A stretch of 25,751 nt of DNA from Rhizophagus sp. LPA8_4_AMF (lineage: Eukaryota > Glomeromycota > Glomeromycetes > Glomerales > Glomeraceae). The DNA lies in assembly GCA_021464525.1 (NCBI GenBank), contig JADRCO010000838.1, forward strand, positions 1 to 25,751, given 5' to 3'. The translations under genes were made by a program, and so were the position numbers. This document shows positions 1-9,211 of this stretch, piece by piece. Numbering within the stretch: position 1 is the first letter of the stretch; every line of letters begins with the position of its first letter. The notes below the pieces were generated by a model. The model did not search any database. It saw nothing but the letters and a program-made list of their open reading frames with translations, and had not been told where the DNA came from.

Positions 1-1
1 T

Positions 2-70
2 AATACAGATTCAGACGATGAACAGGAAGATATGTCTGAAATTTTTACTTTAGAGCTTCGGACTTTTTGA
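2..70 (+). CDS. C-terminal end of a gene entering from the left edge
   Basis: An open frame runs from the left edge to TGA at 68-70. It encodes about 22 residues with an acidic stretch (DSDDEQEDMSE) followed by IFTLELRTF. The acidic run and denser codons differ from the AT-rich spacer that follows. The protein family cannot be recognised from so little sequence, and the start lies outside the window. It could be a chance open frame. Confidence 0.4.
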   Translation, partial: NTDSDDEQEDMSEIFTLELRTF

Positions 71-1290
71 ATTTGTTAAGACATAATTGAGTAAAAAAGG
101 TTTAACACGTGAAGGGATGACGACTCAAGAAATTATCTAATTTTAGTTGGTTATTTTTTGGCGTTCGGCCAAAAAACCCCCAAAAAATTGGGCTAAAAGT
201 TCAGAGAATGGTTGCGTTGTACAAACTGATCAGCCCAATCATAATAAACTTAAATCCGACCGAAAAATGAAATAAACAGGGCTATTATGTCATCAAATTC
301 TTAAATACTTTAAAAATGTTACGTAACTGAAGAATCACTCGCTTAGCTTTTTTTTTGGAAATTTATATTTCGTAGTTTTTTTTAAATAGTTATTTTGTTG
401 CATGGATGTATATGTATGCAATATTTATTCTCTGTCTGTCGGCTTAATATCGTATTAAGACGATCTTCAATAGAGAATTGAAAAAACTCTCAAACCATTA
501 ATTCAAATTTGAAATTCCCGAAAAAGGAAATTTATCTAAAATTACAATATGTTAAAAGATAAAGGAATTTACCGCTTATTTTAAACATTTAATGTGTAGT
601 TTACCAATGAAGTTCATTCTAAAATGTGGAAAAAATAATATTTAATCGGGATTCGTATTGATTTTAACATTAGTTTTTGGTCAATTGGTCAATTCTTTTT
701 TTAGTTTGCGGGTAATTTATGGACTAAAATGTATTAGTACCTACATATGTTAATGTCTCACTCATTACAAAAAACAATTTAAGCCAGGTTTGATGTAATC
801 AAATCATATTTTGCTTAATATCTGAATGTTATTAAAATTAATTAAACAATAATAAACAATTATTGCTAAAATTGTAAATATATTATTTAGAATGTTCCTT
901 TTTTTTCGTCTTTACTATAAATTGTCAGCCCAATTCTGACAAAATATACTTCTTAAATATTTTATAAATTTATATAACTTCAAATACTTTCTAAATAATA
1001 TAAATTCATAAATTTAAAATATTTAAAAAATAAAAAAAGATTTAAAATTTATTTTAGGTACAGAAAAGTAATTTATAGAAGTTTGCATTTACTTGTATCA
1101 ACCAGTTAATTTGATAATCCATCATAAAAAAAAAATTTTTTTTTTTTGAAAAATTTGTCTGACAACAATGGGGTTATGTGCACATTTCGATGAACTAATC
1201 CGTCCTTTATGTCCAGTTTTAGCAGAACGTTGAAATTTTTTTTCAATTTTTTTTTTTGATCTTTTTTTAAATATTTTCATTCTTTCACCA
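71..1290. other. AT-rich spacer with small hairpins
   Basis: No gene was recognised. A hairpin lies at 149-178 (GGTT..TTTTTTGGC, loop GTTC, GGCCAAAAAACC). An 8-base inverted repeat ATTGGGCT/AGCCCAAT lies at 187-194 and 232-239. Both are just downstream of the gene end at 70, so they may belong to its 3' region. Bases 282-342 resemble 23428-23489 (shared ATTATGTCAT.AAATTCTTAAA and AAGAATCA blocks), which suggests an old dispersed repeat. A poly-A/poly-T palindrome lies at 1125-1147. Confidence 0.5.
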
Positions 1291-1620
1291 TAGGTTTGGA
1301 TCAGTGATCGGATCGACGCTTGCGGACCACGGTAGGCGCCTTTTTTTCCCGTTTCTTTTTATTTATTTTTTGGGTATTGTTAAACATCGCTTGGGCGATC
1401 ATCGCCTTTACCAGCATTATGATGGAACTTGGGGTAGAATTAAGAATATGAATGTAACTTCGCCCAAAATGCCATCCTAATGCTGGTAAAGGCGATGATC
1501 GCCCAGGCGATGTTTAGCAATTTTCTTATTTTTTTACTAATTTTTTTCCTGATAATTTTCTTTTTTTTCGTTCCTCGTCTTTTAGGTTTGGATCGAGATC
1601 ATTGCTGAGAAATAATTTTT
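1168..1620 (+). other. Possible exon remnants of an unidentified transcript
   Basis: A 21-codon frame (MGLCAHFDELIRPLCPVLAE..., 1168-1233) is richer in G+C than its surroundings. Two further G+C-richer pieces each follow a pyrimidine tract ending in TAG and start with the same 12 bases, TAGGTTTGGATC (1291-1302 and 1583-1594, counting the TAG). The first is followed by GTAGGC, which could be a splice donor. No spliced combination I tried gives a convincing long frame, so these may be remnants or non-coding exons. Confidence 0.2.
1376..1521. repeat. 146-bp foldback (MITE-like) element
   Basis: Two 50-base arms (1376-1425 and 1472-1521) are inverted copies matching at 47 of 50 positions, separated by about 46 bases. 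The outer ends read ATTGTTAAACATCGC and GCGATGTTTAGCAAT. The element is clearly richer in G+C than the DNA around it, which suggests insertion from elsewhere. No target-site duplication is evident and no coding capacity is present. It is probably a non-autonomous DNA transposon or foldback element of unknown superfamily. Confidence 0.75.
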
Positions 1621-2138
1621 AAAAATAAGTATATAATCTTTTAATTAGAGTAAATATAAATACAAAATTATGATAAATTTAAATATTATTGTGCACAATT
1701 TTATTATATGGTTTAAGACTTTAAGTCCATTGATCTCAGTGCGGGTGACTTCTAGTCATTGATAAATAATTATTAATAAAATTTAAAAAAACGTATGATT
1801 TTTTATTAAAAAACCTGAGTGATGCAGATTTCTCATTTTGGAAATTGGAATGTCAATATATATATACTATAAAGATTTTGCCATAAAGGAAAATTTTAAA
1901 AATGGAAATTTGAAAACACACCAACAGGAAATATATTTAGATCGAAATACAGCAGAAGATCGAAAAATTAAGAATGCGGCAGCTTATTATGTCATAATGC
2001 ATTATTAATATTGTTCGACTTCTATGGCTTTTCAGAAAATAAATATCTTTTAAAGTTTTATGAAATTTTTTTTTAAAAAAAAATCCTTTAATAATTCTAT
2101 TAGTCTGAATTCAATTACCATAATTTTAACCCGTTTCA

Positions 2139-2689
2139 ATGAATAATGAAAATTCAATCAAACAATCACATATTAATGAAGAATTAGATGTGATATGCAA
2201 AAAATGTACAGTAATTATGTATGTAATGTGATATATTTTCAACGAGATTTTGAAAATTGGCCGAAATATTCAGCCGCATTCCTGATTGCCGATCATCCGG
2301 ACCCGGTTCAATAGCCGAAATATCATGGAATTCCACGATGGATCTACGTCTGAGCCGGTCCGGATGATCGGCAATCAGGAATGCGGCTGGAATATTTCGG
2401 CTAACTACATCATAGTGATAATGATAATATTAATATTCAAGTTACCCAGCTATCAGGTTGTTATACGAATAATGCATTAGAATGGATACCTTATAACAGA
2501 TTTTGTAATATAGCAAGAGATGGGTTTGGCAAAGTGTATAAAGCAAATTGGATTGGTGGATGTATAGATAAATTGGATAATAAAATCAAAATTGGAAAAG
2601 AAAAGATCAATATATGTGCTCTGAAAAGTTTATATAATTCAAAAATTCTTACATTGGAATTTATGAACAAGATAAATATTTATTGTTAA
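2139..2689 (+). pseudogene. Truncated TKL-like kinase pseudogene (N-lobe only)
   Basis: This is a decayed relative of kinase genes A (4197-6244) and B (17859-19305). From ATG 2139 the frame gives a leader ending in ICKKC. A frameshift near 2205-2225 then leads to YVCNVIYFQRDFENW. The leader is next interrupted by a foldback insertion at 2261-2400. Downstream, ALEWIPYNRF, the glycine loop DGFGKVYKANWI, and CALKSL with the ATP-site lysine remain readable. Against gene B there is a 1-base deletion, then about 5 bases lost further on, which restores the frame. The splice donor that follows EFMNE in the intact genes has become AAGATAAAT, so the exon runs to a stop at 2687-2689. No C-lobe follows. 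Several independent lesions make a working kinase implausible. Confidence 0.8.
2261..2400. mobile_element. 140-bp foldback (MITE-like) insertion in the kinase pseudogene
   Basis: Arms at 2261-2303 and 2357-2400 are inverted copies starting CCGAAATATT and ending AATATTTCGG. They match along about 43 bases with one single-base indel. The element is G+C-rich compared with its host and splits the kinase leader directly after the codons for ENW, where intact relatives continue with TSG. Left flank TTGG and right flank CTAA give no clear target duplication. It has no coding capacity; the open frame across it is a by-product of the palindrome. It shares only the short string CGATCATC with the element at 1376-1521. 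Confidence 0.75.
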
Positions 2690-3160
2690 TAGAAATTGAA
2701 ATACTTAATTTTACTGATATATTTACGTTATTTTTAGATCGAACCAACATTGTAAATTTCCCTATAAAAAATTTTATCCATTATTTCTGTAAAAACTCTG
2801 TAAAAATAAACCTTTCACAGATCCATTCACAGAAAATGAAAATAATTTGATAAATTCTGTGATATACAGCGCTTTATTAATAAGTAAAAAAAGCCACCAC
2901 ACTGATTAGTAAGATTAGTCAAATACGGTCAATTGTACAACAGACCACTCGTATGACCTTTTTTTAATAAATACCCTGAGAATCGGGGAATGAACATTTT
3001 TTTTCATGTACTGATGAATTGTATCCCAAAAGTTTATGCAAGAGTCTGTCAAGAATCTATAGTCACAATGTATTCAGAAAGGTATATATATTCAAAGCCT
3101 AAAATATCTTTTCTCTAAAAACTAAAATATCTTTTTTATCTTTAAAATACTATAATAGAA
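2690..3160. other. AT-rich spacer
   Basis: No gene or clear repeat was found. The kinase C-lobe expected after the pseudogene N-lobe is absent here. Confidence 0.5.
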
Positions 3161-3513
3161 ATGGCCAACTTGTGCAATTGTTTACGTCTAGATAATGGTG
3201 GTTGACTATTACAAAGAAGGCGATGATATATTCTTCGACATTGGTGGTAATAGAATTCCATTTGGTAAAGTAAAAGTTGGACACGTTGCGAAACTTATCT
3301 CACATGAAGGAAAATTTAAAGATTCTGACGTATTGAATCTTTGGTGAGTTAACGTCGATAAAAGTAAGCTTAATTCTGAAGACGATATTAGAAATCATGG
3401 AGGTGTGTCTATGGAATATGAACACCATTTTGAAAGATATTTTGAAATTGATCATAAACTTACAGATAACATCCACATTGTTACTGTCATCACTAAGGTT
3501 GCTGGAGAAACTA
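3161..3513 (+). pseudogene. Crinkler (CRN)-type N-terminal domain fragment, broken
   Basis: From ATG 3161 the frame gives MANLCNCLRLDNGG. After a frameshift near 3200-3206 it continues DYYKEGDDIFFDIGGNRIPF, then FGKVKVGHVAKLI, SDVLNLW and, after an in-frame TGA at 3345-3347, VNVDKSKLNSEDDI up to NIHIVTVITKVAGET. The order (ubiquitin-like start, a HxxxLI helix, the LW-V motif, a proline-poor YF..D segment and an IHIxxxV strand) matches CRN N-terminal domains as known in Rhizophagus. In CRN proteins this domain leads a separate effector or enzyme domain. Here nothing recognisable follows, because the sequence passes into low-complexity repeats. The frameshift plus the nonsense codon make it a relic. 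The family call rests on pattern memory, not a search. Confidence 0.65.
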
Positions 3514-3720
3514 GGGGGTTTTGGCAAGTTGGCAAAATGCCGAAATAGCGAAACTTTGCCGAAACTATATGAAAGTCTTATTAAAAAGTTGGCAAAACTC
3601 TGGAGAAAAGTGAAACTTGAAACCTACGGAAAATTGACCAATTCAGTATCTCTCCGTATTAAAAACGTATCTTTCAGTATGTAAACGTATTTTTCCGTAT
3701 AAAAAATGTATAAAAAATGT
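3514..3720. repeat. Low-complexity short-word repeats after the CRN relic
   Basis: Words such as GTTGGCAA, GCCGAAA and AGCGAAACTT recur at 3520-3600. CGTATNAAAAA-type words recur at 3654-3720 (CCGTATTAAAAACGTAT, GTAAACGTATTTTTCCGTAT, ATAAAAAATGTAT twice). An open frame of about 95 codons crosses this stretch but reads as a by-product of the repeats and of the CRN relic. Confidence 0.5.
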
Positions 3721-3827
3721 ATCCACTTTTTTTATAGGGTTTTATGATACCATTTTATCTCGTTTAGGACACCAATCGTTTATATTTAAGGAGATGAAAT
3801 TTGCCTTCATGAATTTTTAGTTAATTT

Positions 3828-4094
3828 TTACTTAAAAATTTTAGGAGAAAATTTTAGGGTAATTAGAACTCGGAAAATTATTAATAAATTTGATTTGTTA
3901 ACAATTGTAATCGACCCTTGTGGCACAGTCTCTTGACTGACAGTGGTGACTCGACCTGACAATGTATATTTCCTTTTGTTCTCGTCAATTTCTTGATCAC
4001 GTGATCCTACGCATATCACGGGTAAATGTTTATCATCTGACTGCAGATCGTGCAACATACATGCATAAGTATTGTTCTGATTTCTGATTTCCAT
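3828..4094 (-). CDS. Unidentified 88-codon frame, possibly a coding remnant
   Basis: On the minus strand an ATG at 4094 opens a frame to 3828. Its first two thirds look protein-like: MEIRNQNNTYACMLHDLQSD, then KHLPVICVGSRDQEIDENKR, then LSGRVTTVSQETVPQGSITI. These positions are richer in G+C than the spacer. The last 20 residues (IIFRVLITLKFSP) are AT-driven. A putative acceptor (TTATCAACAAG) lies just upstream on that strand. I do not recognise the family. It may be an exon, a transposon fragment, or a chance frame. It ends about 100 bases from kinase A on the opposite strand. Confidence 0.3.
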   Translation of the reverse strand: MEIRNQNNTYACMLHDLQSDDKHLPVICVGSRDQEIDENKRKYTLSGRVTTVSQETVPQGSITIVNKSNLLIIFRVLITLKFSPKIFK

Positions 4095-4196
4095 TTATAC
4101 AGCTTCGGGCTTGTTGATAAAAATGTTATTTGCAGTTTTTTTTTAATGTCAAAATTTTTTACTACAAGCTCATAAGAATAAAGTGAACCAAAATCA

Positions 4197-6244
4197 ATGT
4201 ATTCTTTTTTCAAGTTAATTTGCGAATGTGATCGCAAGGGTGTTGAATGCAATTCAAAACATTTTGAAAGAAATTTCAAAAATTGGACTAGTGGTGTTGA
4301 CTATATTGATAAATTTATTCAAGATACTCAGCTATCAGCTCATAAACATATAGGTAAAGCATTAGAATGGATACCCTATGAGAGATTTTATAATATTAAA
4401 TATATTGCAAAAATCAGAATGCATAGTGCAAATTGGATTGATGGATATATAGTTAAATGGGATTATGAAAATCAAAATTGGAAAAGAGAAGGCCAAAATA
4501 TGCTTATAATTCTTAAAGAATTAAATTATTCAAATAAAATTTCATTAGAATCTCTTGAAAAGGTCTGTATAATAATATGATTATTATTTTTTTATGTAAT
4601 TCTTAGATATTCTAATTTTTATGTTTACTGTATTATAATTGTAGATTGCAGCACCCCATAAATTTTATGGAATAACTCGAAAAGGTCTAGTAAGAAACAA
4701 GTATATGATAGTTATAGAATATATATGCGGAAAATGTAAGCACGCATGCAATGCAATACATTTTCAACAAAATTTTAAAAATTGGACTAGTGATAATAAT
4801 TATATTGATAAATTTATTCAAGATACTCAGCTATCAGTTCATGAAGATAGTGAAATATCATTTGCATTAGAATGGATACCTTATGATAGATTTTATAATA
4901 TAAGATATGTTGCAAGGGGTGGATTTGGAGAAGTGTATCAAGCAAATTGGATTGATGGATATATAGATGAATGGGAATATGGAAATCGAAAATGGAAGAG
5001 AAAAGGTCAAAATATGATTGTGGCGCTGAAAAATTTAAATAACTCAAAAAATATTACATTGGAATTTATGAATGAGGTTATAAGTAATTTATTATTTAAT
5101 TAAATTTGTAATTTAATTCTTAATATTGATATACTTCACTTTATTTATAGATTACATTACATTATAATGAAGGAGCAGAAAATGGTTTTATTATTGAATT
5201 TTATGGAATATCTCAAAATCCAGAAACTAAAGATTATATAATGGTTTTGGAATATGCAAAGAATGGAAGTTTACGAAAATATTTAGATACATACTATAAT
5301 AAGTTGGATTGGAAAGACAAGCTTTATCATTTACATAATATTGCATGTGGACTTAAACATATTCATAATAATGAATTGGTTCATCGGGATTTGCATGTTG
5401 GGAATATATTAATGGATGATAATATTGTTATAACTGATATGGGATTATGCAAACCTGCTGATTACAATGCGCCAGAGAATACAAAACATAATATCTTTGG
5501 TGTTTTACCTTATATGGCTCCAGAAATTTTGCGAGGACAAATTTATACCAAAGCTTCAGATATTTATAGTTTTGGTATTATTATGTATGAAGTAATCTCT
5601 GGATTACCTCCATATCATGACGTAAGGCATGATGTACTTTTAGTAGTAGAAATTTGTCAAGGACTTAGACCAAGATTTAATATCAAAATACCTCAATTGA
5701 TGGTGCATTTAATTAAAAGGTGTTTAGATGTAAATCCATTAGATCGACCAACAGCGAAAGAAATAGAAGAAATTTTATACAAGTGGTATTATAAGCCAAG
5801 TGATAACCAAACAGCAGAATTACAAAAACAAATTAAAAAAGCAGAAGAAATTAATAATGATTCGACTAACCCGCCTTTGATCAGCTCGGCGTTATCGTAT
5901 AACACACACCCAGAAGCTATTTATATAAGTAGATTGCTTAATTTTAATAATCTTCCTGAACCAAATAATTCTGATGTTTATTATTGTGAAGAAAGTGATA
6001 ATATAATTTATGTTGAATCTTCAGGTATTAATTGATAAAAAAACATTCAAATTGATTTTAAAAATGCTAATAAAACATTAAAAATTAAATAGAAGCTTTA
6101 TCCTTACAAATTGGTTTATCTCAATCAAATGTCAATTTCAATAAGAATGGTAAGGATTTAACTTTTATCATTTTATTAACTTTACTCTTTTATTAATTCC
6201 TAATATTTTGTAAATCTTGTAATTTCAATTTTTTTATAGATTAA
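4197..6244 (+). CDS. TKL-like protein kinase with duplicated N-lobe (kinase A)
   Basis: Proposed exons are 4197-4562, 4645-5076, 5151-6024, 6093-6149 and 6240-6244, giving 577 residues with every junction in frame. A stop at 4179-4181 supports ATG 4197. Exon 1 encodes a leader (ERNFKNWTSG) and a decayed N-lobe: the glycine loop is replaced by IAKIRMHSANWI, although a lysine in IILKEL remains. Exon 2 begins with a hinge-like segment (KFYGIT...KYMIVIEY), then starts a second leader (ICGKCKHACNAIHF, QQNFKNWTSD) and an intact N-lobe with GGFGEV at about 214-219 and VALK with the lysine at about 251. Exon 3 gives the C-lobe: HRDLHVGN (Asp about 346, Asn about 351), DMG in place of DFG (about 362) and APE (about 389-391). 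A family tail with HPEAIYISRLLNF follows. The second kinase unit looks catalytically complete, presumably acting on Ser/Thr. Substrate and location are unknown. Introns of 82, 74, 68 and 90 bases begin GTCTGT, GTTATA, GTATTA and GTAAGG. The first two donors are weak, so a shorter protein starting in exon 2 (Met at 4705) is possible. Confidence 0.8.
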
Positions 6245-6624
6245 AATAGTAAATCTAAAGGCAAAGATAAAATTTAAAACGAAGTTGTCATTAAGTAATG
6301 TTCTATTGGCATTCCGGGTTGCATTGTATTCTTTAGTTCGGAGATCTTTTACTCGCCATTATTAATTTATAATTCTGATTAACACTTAGCATTCTTTTTT
6401 TTCACATTACCTTATTGTGATTAATAGTAGAGCAAAATTTTTTTTTGCTTTTCAAAAATTATTATTTGAATTACCTTTTTTTACAATCGGACAAATGGAA
6501 TTAATGGCTATTTATCAAGGAATTCAATAGAATTGGTTGACCAATCAGAACTAGGGGTGAAAATTAGTAAATCATATTTATTGTTATTTATTTATTAATA
6601 GAACCGTTAAAATTAAATATATGT
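6245..6624. other. AT-rich 3' flank of kinase A
   Basis: No gene was seen. Just past the stop, AATAGTAAATCTAAAGGCAA (6246-6265) matches the coding last exon remnant downstream of kinase B (19340-19359). This stretch is therefore former coding sequence now beyond a new stop. Confidence 0.5.
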
Positions 6625-6731
6625 GATAATTCCTCCAGAAATAAGTAATCCCGAAATTAAGCAACACTGGCTAGAATTATACTTATTTGGACCAGAATTA
6701 TGAAAAATTACTTGTTTTCGGAGGAGAATAC
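6625..6731. repeat. 107-bp imperfect foldback element
   Basis: The left arm GATAATTCCTCCAGAAATAAGTAAT (6625-6649) is an imperfect inverted copy of the right arm ATTACTTGTTTTCGGAGGAGAATAC (6707-6731). Internal sub-repeats CTAGAATTAT and CCAGAATTAT lie between them. It is likely an old MITE. No clear target duplication was seen. Confidence 0.5.
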
Positions 6732-6740
6732 ATGATTTTG

Positions 6741-6822
6741 CCATAAAAAAGATTGCGTGAAATGGTAATTAATTCTTCCATGAGTATTCAAATTGGTTGC
6801 ATACGAAAAACATGAATTGAAT
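6741..6822. repeat. Dispersed flank repeat, copy 1
   Basis: ATAAAAAAGATTGCGTGAAA followed by TGGTAATTAATT, then ATGAGTATTCAAATTGGTTG and CGAAAAACATGAATTG. Related copies lie at 10291-10396, in part at 10541-10590, and in part at 16897-16965. Each lies downstream of a multi-exon gene or its pseudogene, so this may be duplicated 3' flank or a short interspersed repeat. Confidence 0.5.
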
Positions 6823-7020
6823 GATGTTACTGTTTTTTTTTATTCGTATATACAGTAAACAGTCTTGTTTAGGAATACTTATATGAATTAAATCAATACT
6901 GACATTATAATATTAACAATATTGTACCTACATATAAAAATATCGTGCTCGCGTATTTCTAATCGGCTAAACAATAAAATGACTTATACAGTAAGGGACA
7001 AATATAACGATTATGTTGTG

Positions 7021-7110
7021 TTGTTGACGGATCAGCAGAATTTATTTAATAATTCCGGCCCGATTGTGTTTATCAAAAATCTGTGTCCATTGACCATTAC
7101 GCAGTTTGTA
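7021..7110. repeat. Diverged repeat shared with 17028-17128, copy 1
   Basis: GACGGATCAGCAGAATTTAT, then AATAATTCCGGCCCGATTGT, GTTTAT and ATTACGCAGTTTGT align with GGCGGATATGCAGAATTTTA, AAATTCCCCAGCCGACCATG, GTTTAT and TTTACGCAGTGTGT at 17028-17128. A frame of about 75 codons here (6922-7149) is not kept in the second copy, so I do not call a gene. Confidence 0.5.
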
Positions 7111-7149
7111 TTTAAATTATTCATTATTCAGCGAATATTTCAGTTATAA

Positions 7150-8577
7150 TATTTATAGAAAATGAAGAATGAAGAATGAAACTTAATAACCAATTTTGTG
7201 AATTTATAAATAGTCATCGAGTTTGTAAAAAAAAATGTTTGTGGAACATGCCTCGACTCAGATCACGTTAACATAACATCCTTGATAATATAACAGCGGT
7301 GATTTACTTATCTAGCAATGAAACGCCATTTAAATTATACACAAATATTTTTTTTTTAATACAATCTATAAATAATGTAATTTCGATTCATTTTAATTTT
7401 AAAGTGATCGAAATAAAATTATTTTAAAAAAAAAGTCTTAAAGTTGAATAAAAAAAGAAAGTTTAGAAAATTAAGTCACACTTTATCTCATTATTCTATT
7501 CTGTACAACATCATAATTTTTTAATACGTAAATAAGTCATGCAACTTTTTAAGCGTTTGAAATTAATCATTAATTTCTTAGACATTTTTTCATAATGATA
7601 AATTTTTTGAATCTTAACTGTACTTATACTGACCTGACTTTAAAAACTAAAACTAAAATCATGAGTCTTTCACCACATTATTACATTAACCATATAAGTT
7701 TATTTTTTTTTTTTAAAAAAAAAATAAAAATCTAAAATTTAACATTAATAAATAATACTAGTTGTAAATAGTTTAAAAAATTTTTGGTTTGAAGATAATA
7801 TTAGTAATATAAAATTAAAATAAAATGTAACCAATTCTAATATTTTATACTATATAAGGAAATTTTATTTTGTTAAAATCCACGGTCTTAAAAAAAATTC
7901 ACTATAGGTATATACTTACAAAAGCTATGATATGTTAGTATTTTGTTATAGTGTACGCATTTCTTTTTATATAATTTAAAACTTCAAATTACAGTAAGAT
8001 TTACTTCTTGCTTGTAAAATACGATGTTTTTAATATTAAAATAACATTTCTTATATCCTATCTTGGTTAAAGGACGCAGTAATTTATTTAATCAATTTTT
8101 CGATTTTGAAAATTAATTATAGGGGTTGTGAGATATTGTCAAATAAAAACATACATCATGACACAATCTCTTTCATATTGATGATCGTACACTTATAAGG
8201 TAAATTTGGTTGATAAAAAATTTTCGTCTTTTTTATTAATCGGGTATATTGATCTAAATTTATAATTCAAAAAAAAAATTTTTATCCTGGTTTTTAATTC
8301 TTTTATGAAAAATTCACCAAGTCATGAAAAATTAATAAGAAATAATAACGAATAATGCAATGCGTAAATAGAACTATTTTAGTATTTTAGATTTAATTTT
8401 AATGATCTAGTGCTTAAACTTTATCATTATTATATAGTAATATTAAAGTTATTGTATTGAATAATCTTTTAAATATATACATAACCACAAGTACAATATA
8501 ATTGTGTTTGTAAAAATGTGTAATACATGTATAATGATATTAATAACAAAAATTATTATTTATAAGTTTAATAAAAT
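7150..8577. other. AT-rich spacer without recognised gene
   Basis: This is highly AT-rich sequence with short frames only. A poly-T/poly-A palindrome sits at 7702-7724. I see no gene, RNA or transposon. Confidence 0.55.
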
Positions 8578-9158
8578 TAAATAGTCGGAATAAAATAATA
8601 AAATAAAAGTGAATCTCAACTTTAGAAGCCTAGATAGTTAAAAGGCTATTTTCTACTTTACGTTAGAAAATGAATAAAATTAATAATAATTATTAATTCT
8701 TTAAACAAGATTACGATATATGATAATAATCTAATCATATTACAACTTATAAAATTTGTACCTGGAAGAATATTCTCGAATAAATCTGTAAAGTCGTATA
8801 GTACTTTAACTGATTAAATTAGAAAACCATTATTAATCAGTTATTAATAAAGAGAACTAGAACTAAATTATCATACTGATTCGATTTTATTATTCTGTTA
8901 ATCATAAATAATAGCATGCAAAAAATTAAACTATGTTTGGAAAATGACTCAACTTTTGTCAGTATTGCCCATATTTAATATACGCGTTTCCAGTTGAATA
9001 TAATAATATACACTGTATATATATTTTTGCGAGTGCACAATATGACGATTGGTTTGGTAGTTATTAATTATGCATAGGAAAACTAAGTCATTTTCTAAGC
9101 ATGGCTTATCTTTGCTTTAATATGTCAATCCAAGTCATATTGCCTATAAAAAATTTTT

Positions 9159-9168
9159 TATATAAAAG
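9159..9168 (+). promoter_or_regulatory. TATA-box-like element of the left copy
   Basis: TATATAAAAG lies about 44 bases before the pseudogene ATG at 9212. The same element lies at 14007-14016 in the intact copy, within a well-preserved stretch (GTCATATTGCCTATAAA...TATATAAAAGC). Confidence 0.5.
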
Positions 9169-9211
9169 CCCCTACTATGTAAGAAATTATCTTTATGAAT
9201 TCTTGATCAAC

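Noticed and set aside
2286..2480. 64-codon plus-strand frame
   Set aside because: It runs through the foldback insertion and out of frame with the kinase relic. It is a by-product of the palindrome.
3342..3352. TGGTGAGTT in the CRN relic as a splice donor
   Set aside because: The CRN reading continues in frame straight after the TGA, so a nonsense mutation explains it better than an intron.
3300..3684. Open frames on both strands over the CRN relic
   Set aside because: They are out of frame with the recognisable CRN reading and extend into short-word repeats.
4016..5047. Minus-strand frames at 4016-4279 and 4814-5047
   Set aside because: They lie antisense to kinase exons and show no family features; the kinase strand has clear motifs.
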